A stretch of 64,000 bases of DNA from Hymenopellis radicata (lineage: Eukaryota; Basidiomycota; Agaricomycetes; Agaricales; Physalacriaceae), in NCBI GenBank assembly GCA_015501595.1, contig JADNRX010000210.1, positions 31,233-95,232 on the forward strand, written 5' to 3'. Numbering within the stretch: position 1 is the first letter of the stretch; each line of letters begins with the position of its first letter. Under the pieces are notes generated by a model. It saw only the letters and a program-made list of their open reading frames with translations, was not told where the DNA came from and searched no databases. Below, in pieces: positions 47,544-60,225 of the stretch. The position numbers were made by a program, and so were the translations under genes.

Positions 47544-48110
47544 CTACCGGTCGGAGTTTGAATCTCGCGTGCGCACCACTTTGAGTAGGTTATTCTCACG
47601 ACGCCAATAATTCAACGTCGTGTTCGTCGCCGCCGCGTTTGAATGCGCGACTCTGAGAGGTGCATATCGTTCAGTATCTACTATCAGTACCTTCCATACA
47701 CCTGTATTTCTCACAAAAATTTTCAATGTGGTGAGCATCATGATAACTCGCGCATTGGATGTGCCAGCGCGCGCGTCAGAAGGATTGCATTCAATTTGGA
47801 AAGGAGTACAGAGATGGTGAGGTTGTATTCCCCAATACTGCGAAGCAATCATGCCGGATAAGCCATCCCGAGCAAGTGCGCGGTGTGCATTCTCCATGGA
47901 GGCATCACTCCCGGTACGGGGCGCACGCGACGGGCAAACAGAATGGTCCAGGTGCACTGTCAGCGCCCTGTTGTCCGGTTTCATTGCCACACGTGAAGAT
48001 CGGCAGGTCCTCCGAGCTCGAGAGGCACAAAGGAGTGAGTACTTGAGTTGTTGGCCAGCTTTGCTTGACGCGATCGGTGCTATGACATAAATTCAAACTC
48101 CGACCGGTAG
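47544..48110. mobile_element. Candidate 567-bp element with 20-bp inverted repeats
   Basis: CTACCGGTCGGAGTTTGAAT at 47544-47563 is perfectly inverted at 48091-48110. The interior has no protein I recognise. Each end contains a GTTTGAAT reminiscent of a tRNA T-loop, so a tRNA-derived element is an alternative. No clear target-site duplication was found. Confidence 0.45.
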
Positions 48111-48251
48111 CGCATCGAATTATTACCAAGCCGGAAGCTGCTTTTGCGCTCTAACCAAAAAAGTCCTGGCATTGTACTCACATGAAATGAATATCCTGAC
48201 TTTCTCGCATTTTTCGGGGTGCAGGAAATATTCAGACAAAATTCTCTTTGG

Positions 48252-48931
48252 TAAGATAGGCGTCATCCACAACTGACCACATCACGTGACCAAAGCGTGA
48301 CGCCGCCTTCCCGCCTCATAGGCTCGGCAACGGCGGGTTATCTTACCAAAGTAAAACCCAGAAAAGGTGCAGAGAGGTCTATAGCTTGATGTTTGGGTTT
48401 CAGTTTATTGATAAATATTCTCAATAAAAAGCCTTGCAACATTTTTTGCAAAGTTGTTTCTTTTTCAATTCTGTTCATTCTGGCGGGCTCTTCAAATATT
48501 CACAACGAAATTTCGCGTTTCCTTTTATAGTAATAGTACAGTCACGTGCTCTGCGTGGCGCAGCGGTGAACACACCTCTATACCGCCCACCCACTGTCCA
48601 AAAAGTGGTGCGCGCCGCTACATCAGCAGGATATGATCGCAGCCACTTTTGGCTACTTCGATCAGACTCATCTAGATCTTCGGACCCTTTGGCCCGGTGA
48701 CTCCCGGTGATCACTAAGCTGACTACTCGGATAGACCTTTACAGGCTCAGAGATTTTGCTGGATTTCCATGAGGACAGATGCAACAGTGTATTTTAGATG
48801 AAATGAAGCTCTTAAGCTCCCGCAAAAAAATTGCGCCACAGTGTAAAAGCGATCTCAAAAAATTTCGCGCCGTTACTGTCACGAATGTCACACCCACGTG
48901 ATGTGGTCAGTTGTGGATGACGCCTATCTTA
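48252..48931. mobile_element. Candidate 680-bp element with 37-bp perfect inverted repeats
   Basis: TAAGATAGGCGTCATCCACA continuing to ..CACATCACGTG at 48252-48288 is exactly inverted at 48895-48931. A shorter inverted pair (CTTTGGTAAGATA at 48246, TATCTTACCAAAG at 48339) nests inside the left end. There is no transposase; the size and structure suit a non-autonomous MITE. Flanking bases show no obvious duplicated target. Confidence 0.6.
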
Positions 48932-49083
48932 GCACTGATTACTGTCACATGACTGTGGCTGTACCTCGGGCACCAAAAATGGTCAAACCACCGCATTTCT
49001 TCTCCCGCTCGTTCTATTACCCTCAGAGCAGGCCCGAAGTAGGTCGAGGGCATTGATAACGTTCAGGTACGTATATTACAACT

Positions 49084-49151
49084 TCTCCCCTCTTTTTCTC
49101 CTTTTTCTTTCCCTTTTTCTTTTTTCTTTTCTTTTCTTTTTATTTATTTTC
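49084..49151. repeat. Pyrimidine-only tract
   Basis: About 65 bp of nearly uninterrupted T/C (CTTTTTCTCCTTTTTCTTTC and on) occurs 340 bp upstream of F-box copy 2. It is low complexity and is absent at the matching position of copy 1. Confidence 0.7.
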
Positions 49152-49371
49152 CTGACCGACCCACAAGCATCATCATCGAGCCAGGCGTCCAGAGTCTCGG
49201 TCATGTGACCCGAAAGCATGTCTTGCATACCGGTCCGAAGAAGCCGGGTTGGGCTTCTCCTTGACTGCCACAGCATCTTTATAAAGTATAGGCATAACGA
49301 GTACGTACTTCCTTTACCTATTAGCTAGTACTCTTATTGATTCTAAAAGGCAATCATAAAGTTAAAATATT

Positions 49372-50968
49372 ATGTCATATTATAGTAGTGGCGCACAAGT
49401 CTAAACGGAAGACTTGAAACAAGGCGTTTCCCCTTATGCTCCATCGAAGGACTCGTCGATGGAACCTCTTGCCCTAACCAAACCTTTACATGCTGACCCC
49501 GGGGTTCCGCCTGAGCTCTTGGACCTCATCATTCAAAATCTTAAGGACGCTCAATCCCTCAGATGCTTGGGTCTGGCATCCCGATTGTTCGCAGCCCTTA
49601 CTCGACCGTACAGACTCGGCATATTGTCCGTGACAACCGGGACCAAGTGTTCGGATTATGTGAATTTCTGCCGAACAACGGCCTCAGACGCTCCAAGTCT
49701 TGTGTGGGAACTGCGTCTCGACTGCAGTGGATTCTACATCGATGCCAAGACCTTGGCTTCTACAAAAACATTTCTCCTTCTTCTTGAAAACGTGGGCACT
49801 TTATCCCTCAAAAACCGTGTATGGGGCAATCTTCCCGTATTCGGGACCCTCCGCACAGCACACATTCACACCCTTTCATTGTGTAAGGAGTTCTTCCCAG
49901 ATATGGCTGAGATGGAGGCATTTTTCAGGACCATGCCCGCTCTTAAGACAGTCTTCCTGAGTGAGGGGTCTGGAACAGTGATGCGCCGGGTATCGCAATT
50001 AACGAGGGTCCGGCGATTTCAGAGTTGCATCTGACGGATGTTCGCAACAGTGGAAAACTCATGGATCATGTTATTGCTTATGCAACTCCTTTTTCTCTTC
50101 GAAACATCAAGCGTCTTCATATCTATACTCCTGATTACGGGCTGGTCAATTTCCTGACCAAAGTGTTGGAGTCCACGGGCGATATGGACGAGTTGATCAT
50201 CACGCAACCTGAACCAGGTACTAGGCTCTTCGAATTTGGTGCTCATCACAATACTCATTTCTTTCAGCAATGGGTCTTGAAGAAGATTTCTATGTCGAGG
50301 AGGAAGTGGACGGTGAAGAAGAGACCGAGGACGATTACGGCGACGAGACGAGGACGAGGGTAACGTGAAACCCGCCGCTGAAGACGGTAACCATGTATTG
50401 GACAACCAACACCAATCCCAAATCGCCTCTGAGTCTGCTGGGTCTGTCCGACACCTTCAGAAGGACACTTTACCACCAACTTCTCGGCCAGCTCCGTCTC
50501 CTCCAGGTCTTCGCTTACAATTATTGCAGCTCGCCCTGAGTAGCGGCGAACACCAGAACGATGATGGTTTCAAAGCAAAGGAACACCACTGGTACCCTCC
50601 TTTTGCGATGGCTCACGTATCGCTTCTCTCAAAGCCAATCACCCCCTTCCATCAGAACGATTGAAATAAACATTTCTGCGGATGTTGACGGCGACATCCT
50701 CGACTTTGTCAACGCCAGACTGTGGAGGGCGTGGGACACCCAGCTCGCAAGGTGTGGCGACGGCCTACCAGATGTTAACATTACTGTGAAGTCCATTATA
50801 CGCGAGGGGGAGGTGAAGGATGAGGTAGAGGAGAAAATACTCTCTGTTGTGACGGCCCGAGAGGAAGAAGCGCTGGAAGCGGTGAGGAAGTGTATTAGGC
50901 GCAATATGGCAAACGTTCGGAGAGCGCGTCGGCTTTGCATTTCAACGACGGTATGCCGGGCCCGTTAA
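49372..50968 (+). pseudogene. F-box-like gene, copy 2 (decayed)
   Basis: This is the duplicate of the 45.5-kb gene with its own copy of the upstream region (TCGGTCATGTGAC.. at 49197 versus 45351). The original start codon (49372, MSYYSSGAQV) is followed by a stop (TAA) where copy 1 has CAA. A later Met at 49414 gives VPPELLDLIIQNLKDAQSLR in frame. Frames break at about 49985 (before AINEGPAISELHLTDV) and about 50340 (one G lost in GACGAGACGAG), and the C-terminal half resumes at QSPPSIRTVEINIS. No single frame covers the whole. Some damage could be sequencing error, but a nonsense substitution plus several indels suggests real decay. Confidence 0.7.
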
Positions 50969-52053
50969 CAGGATACTACTCTTGGCTCGAAGTCGACATC
51001 ATGATGGGCCAGTACTAAAAGTTGTTTTTCTTTCAACCTCCGTATTTCGTGACTTGCTCCCGCGCGCGTTTACAAGATACTACTCTTGGCTCAAAGCCGA
51101 CATAGGTTGTAGCGGACCTGTCACTTATTGTTTTCTGCAAACTTTCGTACACGTTTGATCAACGCGTCCAGACACGTTTTACAGCCGAGTCACTCTGACT
51201 CTTCCTCTCGTTTAGGCGCTCGCGCATTAGCCGACGTCAATTGCGAATATGCTGCCGATAACTTTTGTCCAGCCTGCTCCCCGGCAGTCCTAGGACGTCA
51301 AACGGAACTATACTCCGTCTCCGCGACTCAGCTCCGTCCCTGCGTATGGAAACCCTACCGAAATTCGGACCGCTATCTCTATAGACAAAACCGTAACGGC
51401 GGTACGTTTAACTTTAAGACATCCCAACATAATGACATTGCGTCGTTCTTCCGTTCCATTAAGGACGTGTGGCTGTGTCGCGAGTTGATAGCACGTGTTG
51501 TACAGACAAGGTAACCTGTCTAGATCTAGACTTTGTAGGATGTACATAGCTTGCTGACATCCTTAGCTTCAATCTCGCTGGTAGTTTTGTCGGAGGGAGT
51601 CTCAGGCCCCGCAAAGCAACGGAAAGTCGGGACTCTCCCCTACCGAGAGCGAACGCTTCCATAATTGAACGGAGACTCGATTCAGAATGCCGCGACATGA
51701 CATGAGCGCGTATCAGCTTCAATACAATTTCCTCTAATAGCCGCTGGTACCAATCTCCTTCTTGCGGAGATATTACTATACTTCTCGGAAAGTCCGATCC
51801 CGTCACACCTGTATTTATCACTGTGGCGCAATTAAACGCCCCAAAATGGATAGTAACGCGACTTGACGACGTATGTGGTTCCATCAAATTACATACGTGG
51901 CGATCCTGAAAGGAATTAAGCATCTTCCTCTTGGGTCTACCGCACTCGATATCATTACATACAACAAGTACCTGGCTTCGTTATCGATATTAAATCTATA
52001 GCATCGGTTTCCGAGGACTGGGGATGTAACGTACTTGCAAGTTGAAGGGCGTG
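50968..52053. other. Intergenic with a duplicated 32-bp motif
   Basis: ACAGGATACTACTCTTGGCT (50968) and ACAAGATACTACTCTTGGCT (51072) begin two 32-bp near-identical blocks 104 bp apart, just after F-box copy 2. The remaining sequence to 52053 shows only chance frames. Confidence 0.5.
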
Positions 52054-53661
<1,608 letters not shown>

Positions 53662-53723
53662 ACCGTGACGGTGAGAGGAAAGCTGCCGGTGGCAAATGGC
53701 AATGTGCTTGGCACTTGACCGTC

Positions 53724-54295
53724 ATGGCGATCTTCGGTCTTTGGGTGTGTAGCCGTCGTCGCCGCGCACGACGTCGAGCGAATTCATTCTGACTGCTCTC
53801 TAGGTCATCAATAAGGCTGGTGGACTCGTCTATCACCGCAATTTTGCAGGTGAGGACGCTGTGGATCCTGGTGGTAAAAACTCAACTTGTACAGATGGTC
53901 TGGCGCAGTTGACGTCCAACGAATATCTCGTTCTCGCCGGCACTCTGCACGGAATCCATGCAATTACGAGCCGATTGTCGCCCATGGGGTCCAGCTCCGG
54001 CGCCCAAGTCATCGAAGGGGAATCGTTCAAGATGACCATTCTCCTTACGGCCACAGGTCTGTTGTGAAACTTACCTCGACCGACTGCCGCCGACTGTTCT
54101 TACGATCTATTAGGGACGAAATTCGTGCTTCTTACTTCCTTAGCCGATTCCACTGCGGAGGCCACTCTGCAAAAGGTTTACGAGACTTATTCTGACGCGG
54201 TGATGAAGAATCCGTTCCATACTCCAGAAATGCCAATTCGCAGTGAGGCTTTTGATGTCAGGATCGCAGCACTGATAGGGAGCGGCCAAGGTTGA
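53724..54295 (+). CDS. TRS23: TRAPP complex subunit 4 (Trs23/sybindin)
   Basis: Three exons (53724-53744, 53804-54056, 54114-54295) give 151 residues, full length for the family. It starts [20 protein letters not shown] and continues [40 protein letters not shown], then [20 protein letters not shown] and [20 protein letters not shown]. This is the longin-fold Bet5/Trs23 architecture of the TRAPP tether, which acts as guanine-nucleotide exchange factor for the Ypt1 GTPase in ER-Golgi traffic. Reading frame, splice sites and stop are all clean. Confidence 0.9.
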
Positions 54296-55179
54296 AGTCC
54301 GCATGTACATCAGACGTGTTCGTTTTCGCGAAATCTCTCCCTGCCACGCCTCTTTGTACTCACAATTACGCAGGAATTACGCGTGGCGGCTTCACGTCCA
54401 TGTGGAGTGCAGACTTTCTCATCATCGTCATATCCAATAGCCCATTCGACTGGTGTACTTTGAGGAGCTGCACTGCCTCTCCTTGACCAGCGGTGTACTT
54501 TCGTCCCCACCCGATCTCGACACGCGTAACTCCACTATCTTGGACAACAATAGAGCATACTTGTACATCATCGGCTGCATTCTTCGTCTTCTAAAACATT
54601 CATGACTCGTCGCTTTCTCCTTGTAGGATATCGGCGGTACGTAGCCACCAATAAGCAGCAAACCCACCTCTCCAAACATCTTCGAAATTCGCTCTCGCAT
54701 ATAAACCTGATTAGCGATTGATTAACGGCGTGTCTTGCATTGTTTGAAGAGCCCGCGATTTGGGAGGCTGGAGCTCTGCAGTCGTGATTCTTGTGCGACC
54801 CTTGTTACCCATTACGGTGGCATTACAGTGGCATTACCAGGTATGGTCCGTCGCATAACGATGACCTGAATACTCACATTGTATCTAGAAAATTCCTCTG
54901 CCTTCCAGTTGCCATCTCTGCTATGTTTCAACTTCAAGACTTCTTGACAAACATATCATCGCATACCTGGCTTCGCAAGGGCTGCAACAATGAAAATACC
55001 GAATCTATATTGAATTTTAGAGATCCGTCGATTATCCACTGACGCTTGGAGATGCGTGCATGAGCCTTGCTGACTTCTATCATTATGACGAGATCGCACC
55101 GGCGGTATGCAGAGGGCCGTCGGTCTGTGGGTTTCTGTGTAATCGGGCAAGGAAAGCTCTCTAAATGGAGTTGATTATT
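54296..55179. other. Intergenic, nothing recognised
   Basis: This lies between Trs23 and the terpene synthase. A 110-codon minus-strand frame (54934-55266) overlaps the synthase promoter and has no features. A GGCATTAC..GGCATTAC short direct repeat lies at about 54814-54838. Confidence 0.35.
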
Positions 55180-55207
55180 CTTTGGACTGTCCAAAGAGCT
55201 ATAAAAT
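55180..55207 (+). promoter_or_regulatory. Palindrome and TATA box upstream of the terpene synthase
   Basis: A perfect 17-bp palindrome, CTTTGGACTGTCCAAAG (55180-55196), ends four bases before TATAAAAT (55200-55207). The ATG is 57 bp further on at 55265, a normal TATA-to-start distance. The palindrome is a plausible regulator or operator-like site. Confidence 0.6.
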
Positions 55208-55264
55208 CCTCCCGGTTCGAAAACAGACGACACACAGCACTTGTACGACACTCCCACTGCGACC

Positions 55265-56406
55265 ATGTCTTCGTCCTCCGTCCTCCTCCCCGACTTTGCT
55301 GAGTACTGGCCCGTCAGGACCTACACTAACCCGCATGCCACTCCCGAGCTCATCGATGAGGCTCAGACTTGGGTGCACAGCTACTCGCCCTTCAGCCAAC
55401 ACGCGCTCTCCGCCTTCTTCAAATGCAAGTTTGGGGAATTCGCTTCGATGACGTATCCAAAGATGGACAGGTCGGCGCTGCGGCTCGCCATCGACAACAT
55501 GTATATGTTCTTCATCATCGACGAGCATACGGACGACAAGGACAGCGTCACCGTCCGCAAGCAGTGCGACGAGGTTATCTATGCTTTCAAGTGGGTCTTC
55601 TTCATTCTTCGTCCAGCTTCTCGATGACTGACTTTCATCGCTTAGGAATTCCCACTCGCCGACTGAGAATGAAGGCGTTCTAGGCAAGATGACTAGAGAG
55701 TAAGTCGTCTCTCGCACCAATGATATATCAATCTCACGGTATTACAGCTTCTGGAATCGAGTGCAAGCCGACGCTCAGATGACGCCGTCGACTTCGGCGC
55801 GCTTCATTCGCCACTACGAAAAATACTTGGACAGTGTCCACGCGCAGGCGGTCGACCGCGATAACAAGTACATCCTCCCCATCCACGAGTACATGGCTTT
55901 ACGTCGCACGGGCATCGCCGCGCGGGTAGCCTTCGACTACATCCTCGTCCAGGATGACCTGCCGGACGAGATCTACAACCACCCCCACGTTAGCAAGATT
56001 CTGGACAATGCCATCGACTTGATCATTTACACCAACGTAAGCCTTCACCAGCCCGTTCACCGTATCTTATTAACATAATCCTCAGGACGTGTACTCTTTC
56101 TTCGTCGAGCGCCGCTCCGTAGACCCGTACCACAACCTCGTCGTCGTGGTCATGAAAGAGCTGAACCTGGACGAGCAGCGCGCGATCGATTACGTCGGGG
56201 AGCGCTTCCGCCAGGCGACGGCGGCGTTCTTTGAGCTGCAGGCGACACTGCCCGAGTTCCCGGACGCCATTAAGAAGACGCTGATGCACTTTATCGATTG
56301 CATGGCTGTGTGGATTGATGGCCATATTGAGTGGTCGTTCATTAGTGAGCGGTATTTCGGCTCGCAGGGGCCTGAGATTAGGGTGCACCGCACTGTAGAG
56401 TTGTAG
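55265..56406 (+). CDS. Class I sesquiterpene synthase
   Basis: Exons 55265-55590, 55646-55699, 55748-56036, 56086-56406 give 329 residues with a clean frame. The aspartate-rich metal-binding motif is DEHTD in MYMFFIIDEHTDDKD, and the NSE motif NDVYSFFVE is formed across the third intron (YTN / DVYSFFVERRSVDP). The C-terminal EWSFISERYFG carries the WSxxSxRY-type region seen in basidiomycete sesquiterpene synthases. These enzymes cyclise farnesyl diphosphate after metal-assisted ionisation. The DExxD sequence, HNLVVVVMKELNL and the 329-residue length fit the small trichodiene/Cop-like group; the product cannot be predicted. A pseudogene copy follows directly. Confidence 0.92.
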
Positions 56407-56589
56407 ATTTCCCCCCCGGAAGAACTTATTTACTTTTTATAGAGCATTTTTGGTAGATCTTTTCTTTCTCTATTTATTCGAGGAGAGTGATCATGAGTAT
56501 GTAACCGTTGTAATAGAAAAAGCTTAGTGTGTCTTTGGGTGCCCGTTCCCTCGAGAAGTGATTAAACCTCCAGAGTGCCCGATGCCGAC

Positions 56590-57270
56590 CAACCAATCAA
56601 CCCATGCGACGAAGTCACCTATGCTTTCAAGTACCTAAGGTTTCCCTTCTTCGTTAGATTCTTCGATGATTGACTTCGATGATTGACTTCAATGGTCTAA
56701 GAACTCGCTAGTTGAGAGCGAGCCACTTGATCGACGCCTGAAGGAGCTCTAGGCAAGATGACAAGAGAGTAAAGGCCATTCACCAATATTATGCTAATCT
56801 CAGTGGATTCCAGTTTCTGGCTCAGAGTGCAAACCGACGCCCAGATAACGTTGATAAGAGGTGCATTCTCCCATCTACGACTATATGGCTCTGCGTCGCA
56901 CCGGCATCGCCGCGCGTGTAGCTTGTGACTACATATATTAACTTGCCGGACGAGGTTCATGACCACCCTAATGTCAGCGTCGAGTAGCCAGTTTCAGATC
57001 AGTATTAGGACGTGCATTTTTTCTTCGTTAAGCATACATAGATCCGCAGATTGGACGATCAAGGCGCGATTGACTTCGTCGGAGAGCGTTTCCGCCAAGC
57101 GGTGGCTGCGTTCTTCGAGTTCCATGCGACTCTTCCGGAGCTGACAGTGATACAGTTCATTAATCTGGATTGATGGTCACATCGAATGGTTCTTCATCAT
57201 GCATCAGCGAGGAATATTTTGGGTCGCAGGGGCCCGAAATCAGGGTGCACGCACCGTCCGAAGTGCTGTA
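56590..57270 (+). pseudogene. Tandem terpene synthase pseudogene
   Basis: Recognisable fragments occur in order. GCGACGAAGTCACCTATGCT (56607) matches the DEVIYAF region of the intact gene. TATGGCTCTGCGTCGCACCG (56884) encodes the MALRRTGIAARVA block, followed by a premature stop. GATTGACTTCGTCGGAGAGC (57067) matches the AIDYVGERFRQA region, and TTGGGTCGCAGGGGCCCGAA (57219) the C-terminal FGSQGPEIRVH. Most of exon 1, including the metal-binding motif, is missing; the SE motif area is deleted to TTTCTTCGTTAAGC. The frame is broken several times. Confidence 0.82.
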
Positions 57271-57390
57271 GATTTTCTAGCCAGAAGAACGTATACAGGA
57301 TAATTACTTTGCAAAACACTTGTCAGATTTTCCATTTATTCGCCAGAGAAGTATCACTCCCTGAGGTGGTAGCACTGTAATAGAAACCAC

Positions 57391-58178
57391 TCAGCGAGGC
57401 TGATGGAGGAGCCAAGCGTCCACGGTCGCGCTCAACTGGCGGCCACTTCCTCCTCTCCAAAAGTGACTGCCTCCTTCGATACGGGAAATCTCTAGATTCT
57501 CCACAGAACTCAAACCTGATGTCCACCGTTCGTACCGTTCGGCACTGGTGAACTCGTCTTCAGTCCCATACACTACGAGGACGCCAGCTTTTGATTCGAG
57601 AATTGAACCAAGAGCCTTTTCATAGAGGGAGGAACGGAACAGAGTAAGCCATGCCCTTGGACCAACTGGATAAGAAACAAGCAAGTAGGACGTGGGTATC
57701 GAAGGGAGAGACGGACAAAGGGTGGTAATGAGGGAGCCATGAGAGTATCCCTAGTAGGATTTAGATCGCAGCATGAGTTGTGATATGCAAAGGACATATG
57801 TACCACGAGAAAAAGACGTTTAACATTCCCAATGCGCTCGACGGCCCAGTTAACGAGGGCGCAAAGATCCTCGCCCTCGCTTGAACCAGTCAAGGAAGCC
57901 CATCCAGTTGACCTCCCGACGCCTCGGGAGTTGTATCGGAGCATATGGAAGTCGTGGCGCTCGAACGTGTCCATAAGGAGGGAGACGACTCTGTAATAGT
58001 CGGAAACGGCTCGTGAAGGGGAGTCGGCTGGGTCTTACGGATCGTCCATGCGTCCACCGAGCCAGGACCATGGGTGGAGAAATATGGCGAGACGCGGGCC
58101 CCCGCTAAATTCAGCTTGTGGCGCGCATAGTTCCGCTTCGAGCGACACCCCGGTAGAGAGTTGGATGGTCAGTGCCAT
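57391..58178 (-). CDS. Alpha/beta hydrolase, unknown substrate
   Basis: Three exons. The start at 58178 reads MALTIQLSTGVSLEAELCAP, and PRLAIFLHPWSWLGGRMDD ends exon 1. Exon 2 is VVSLLMDTFERHDFHMLRYN and SRGVGRSTGWASLTGSSEGE. Exon 3 begins GYSHGSLITTL, a nucleophile elbow G-Y-S-H-G, and holds VLVVYGTEDEF (acid) and IEGGSHFWRG (catalytic His). The 3' end is LSATVDAWLLHQPR. The oxyanion-hole strand HPW and the YNSRGVGRS loop are typical of the small KANL3/TEX30-like hydrolases. It ends tail-to-tail with the terpene pseudogene; I see no reason to assign it to terpene metabolism. Confidence 0.8.
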
Positions 58179-58226
58179 TTGGCCGAGGAGATGGTGAACC
58201 GAGGACAGGAGCACGCTCAGTGCTAG

Positions 58227-58775
58227 GTTGGCGGAAAAAAGTTCTCGGCAACTTTTTTACCTGTAATTTACCAAGGATGGCTCGGAGGCTGTGTAATTTA
58301 CATGTAATTTACCAGGTGTCACGTGATCCCTACGTCACTCTTCGCGCGCCAAAAAAAATCTCTGTGCGCCGCCCTCCTTCGTTAAGTAGACAGTCAAAAG
58401 ACTCACAAATAGATGGCTAGCTACAGTCTTATTGTTGTATACTTCCTATTGAAAGTGAAAAGTTGGATACATTGCCTGGTGCGCATTTGCATCTGCCATC
58501 ACCGTGGCCTCCGCTACCTATGCACTTGTGGATGCTGTCTTTTCCTTCTTTCCCATCACCTTTGAGAGTACTTCCTTTATTTGTGAATGGGCAGGACTGT
58601 TGATGAACGGCGGACGCTCGACGTGGGTTCATAACTCAGGATGGAAATTTTTGGCGGGCCCCTCACGTGACCCCGATGGTGGCGTCGGCGTGCCTTGTAA
58701 TTTACATGTAAAATGACATCATTTTTACAGTAAAAAATGCATTCTGTAAAAAACATAGGCTTTTTTCCGCCAACC
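58227..58775. mobile_element. Candidate 549-bp element with 16-bp inverted repeats
   Basis: GGTTGGCGGAAAAAAG at 58227-58242 is inverted at 58760-58775. Just inside each end are related TGTAATTTACATGTAA blocks (58292-58307, 58696-58711) and CACGTGA motifs (58321 and about 58662). There is no transposase and no clear target duplication. It resembles a MITE. Confidence 0.6.
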
Positions 58776-59507
58776 CGTCGCTCACCGGTGATCAAAAGTT
58801 TCTACACGTGACGTCCTGTGACGTCCTTACTTCGTTGGTCGCCGGTGTTCGGCAACTCCCACTCAGACGTCCATGGATGGAAGCCACCTTCCGCCTCTGT
58901 GTCCTCTTCTTTCGATGGTGCACCGCATTTTCAAGGCCGCGTTGCCCCAATTGAAGCTTCGGCCTCGGCCTCGTCTTTCTGCAGCGTCTGGACTGTGCCA
59001 CGTCCATTCTTGCGCCGCGAGCGATGTGCTTATCTGCATAGTCAGCTATCCTCACTCTCTAGTCCAAATATTTTTGAAGCGCGTGTTCTGTCTTACTGTC
59101 TTAGCGAGACTATACTTGACTCGGACGGAATTTTAATTTACTTAATCGGACAGACCTCTAAAAATGAATAGGACGCCACTTTCCGTCTCTGCAATCTTAT
59201 CTTCGACTCATGCCAGACGGCACACAGAGTCAATTATGGTCACGGCACGCTAAAGCTTCTTACTTCTCGGGGTTAGATGCTCCAAAGTCTATCTGTGCAA
59301 TAATATATGCATGAAGCTTTAGACTCTTTCCTCCGTAGTACCTGTGGCGGAGCACATTCGGTTTCTATGTCTACTAATACCTCATGCCTACGTTCGGATT
59401 TAGTACGACGCCTTTCGGTAACATCCCCGGTATATATTGTTTCGCTCATCTTCAAACTCCTCGTTCATTTGTTGCCTTTTTTTCTTCTTCGCCAGAAGTG
59501 AACAGTG
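58776..59507. other. Intergenic, upstream of the first BTB-like gene
   Basis: No gene recognised. The stretch ATGTCTACTAATACCTCATG and TACGTTCGGATT (about 59368-59400) resembles sequence at the same distance upstream of the second BTB-like gene (about 62650-62680), consistent with duplicated promoters. Confidence 0.35.
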
Positions 59508-60225
59508 ATGCTGCCTCTAGCCGACGATGCACATCAGTATGTTACCTCTTTCACCCTCCATTCCCCGACGATGAATGTGACACCTCCGTATCTAGAGCTG
59601 CCCTTCGAGTCCATGCCTTGCTTGTCGACATCGCAAGACAGCATCAGTTATCTCCGGACGCGTCCAAACCTTTCATTTACGGAGCGCAGGAAGAACTTGC
59701 CTGGAGGACCTTCCTCAGCATCTATGGCCAAAGGTGTGTAATACAAGCTGAATTCATCATTCACCGCGCTCATTCATATTTCTACAGATTGTATGATGGC
59801 TTAGAGTGCGTCCCGACTCGTGCTATCATGACTTCTACATGCTGAGATTTCCCAAGACGCGGTCTTCCCCACGAAGCCGATCTCGTATTACGATTGGATG
59901 ATTCCGGCAGAAACGACCTCACTATCCACCGAGCGATACTCAAAAGTGTTCGTGCGGAAAACCCGATAACGACACAAAGCGGATTCATATATCTGGAAAT
60001 CCTATTCTTTACCGGATTTTTCGTGAATACCTGTATACAGGTCGCAAAGATGATGTACGGGTTGCCCTACTCAACCTTGTTCAGTGGTTTCCTGCGAGCA
60101 GGCATGAGACATTCTCCCAGTTTGCTGACCTAGTAGAAGTCTGGTGTGATTGCGACAGTTGGCAGAAACGCGAGCTATGGGACGTCTGGTTAGAGGCGCT
60201 TCGTGACACAGTACCAAAGGTTTAG
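59508..60225 (+). CDS. BTB/POZ-like protein, copy 1 (one frame break)
   Basis: Exon 1 (59508-59536) is MLPLADDAHQ. Later exons read ALRVHALLVDIARQHQLSPD, AQEELAWRTFLSIYGQ and a BTB core: ADLVLRLDDSGRNDLTIHRA ILKSVRAE, then KRIHISGNPILYRIFREYLY TGRKDDVRVALLNLVQWFPA and WQKRELWDVWLEALRDTVPK. The core switches frame at about 59960 (GCGGAAAACCCGAT), where one base appears to be missing between SVRAE and KPDNDTKRI. The fold would mediate dimerisation or cullin-3 binding. Its closest visible relative is the gene at 62783, with intron positions conserved. It may be an error-broken gene or a pseudogene. Confidence 0.6.

Noticed and set aside
48550..48575. TGGCGCAGCGG, a good polymerase III A-box
   Set aside because: No B-box follows at tRNA distance and no cloverleaf forms; it lies within the inverted-repeat element.
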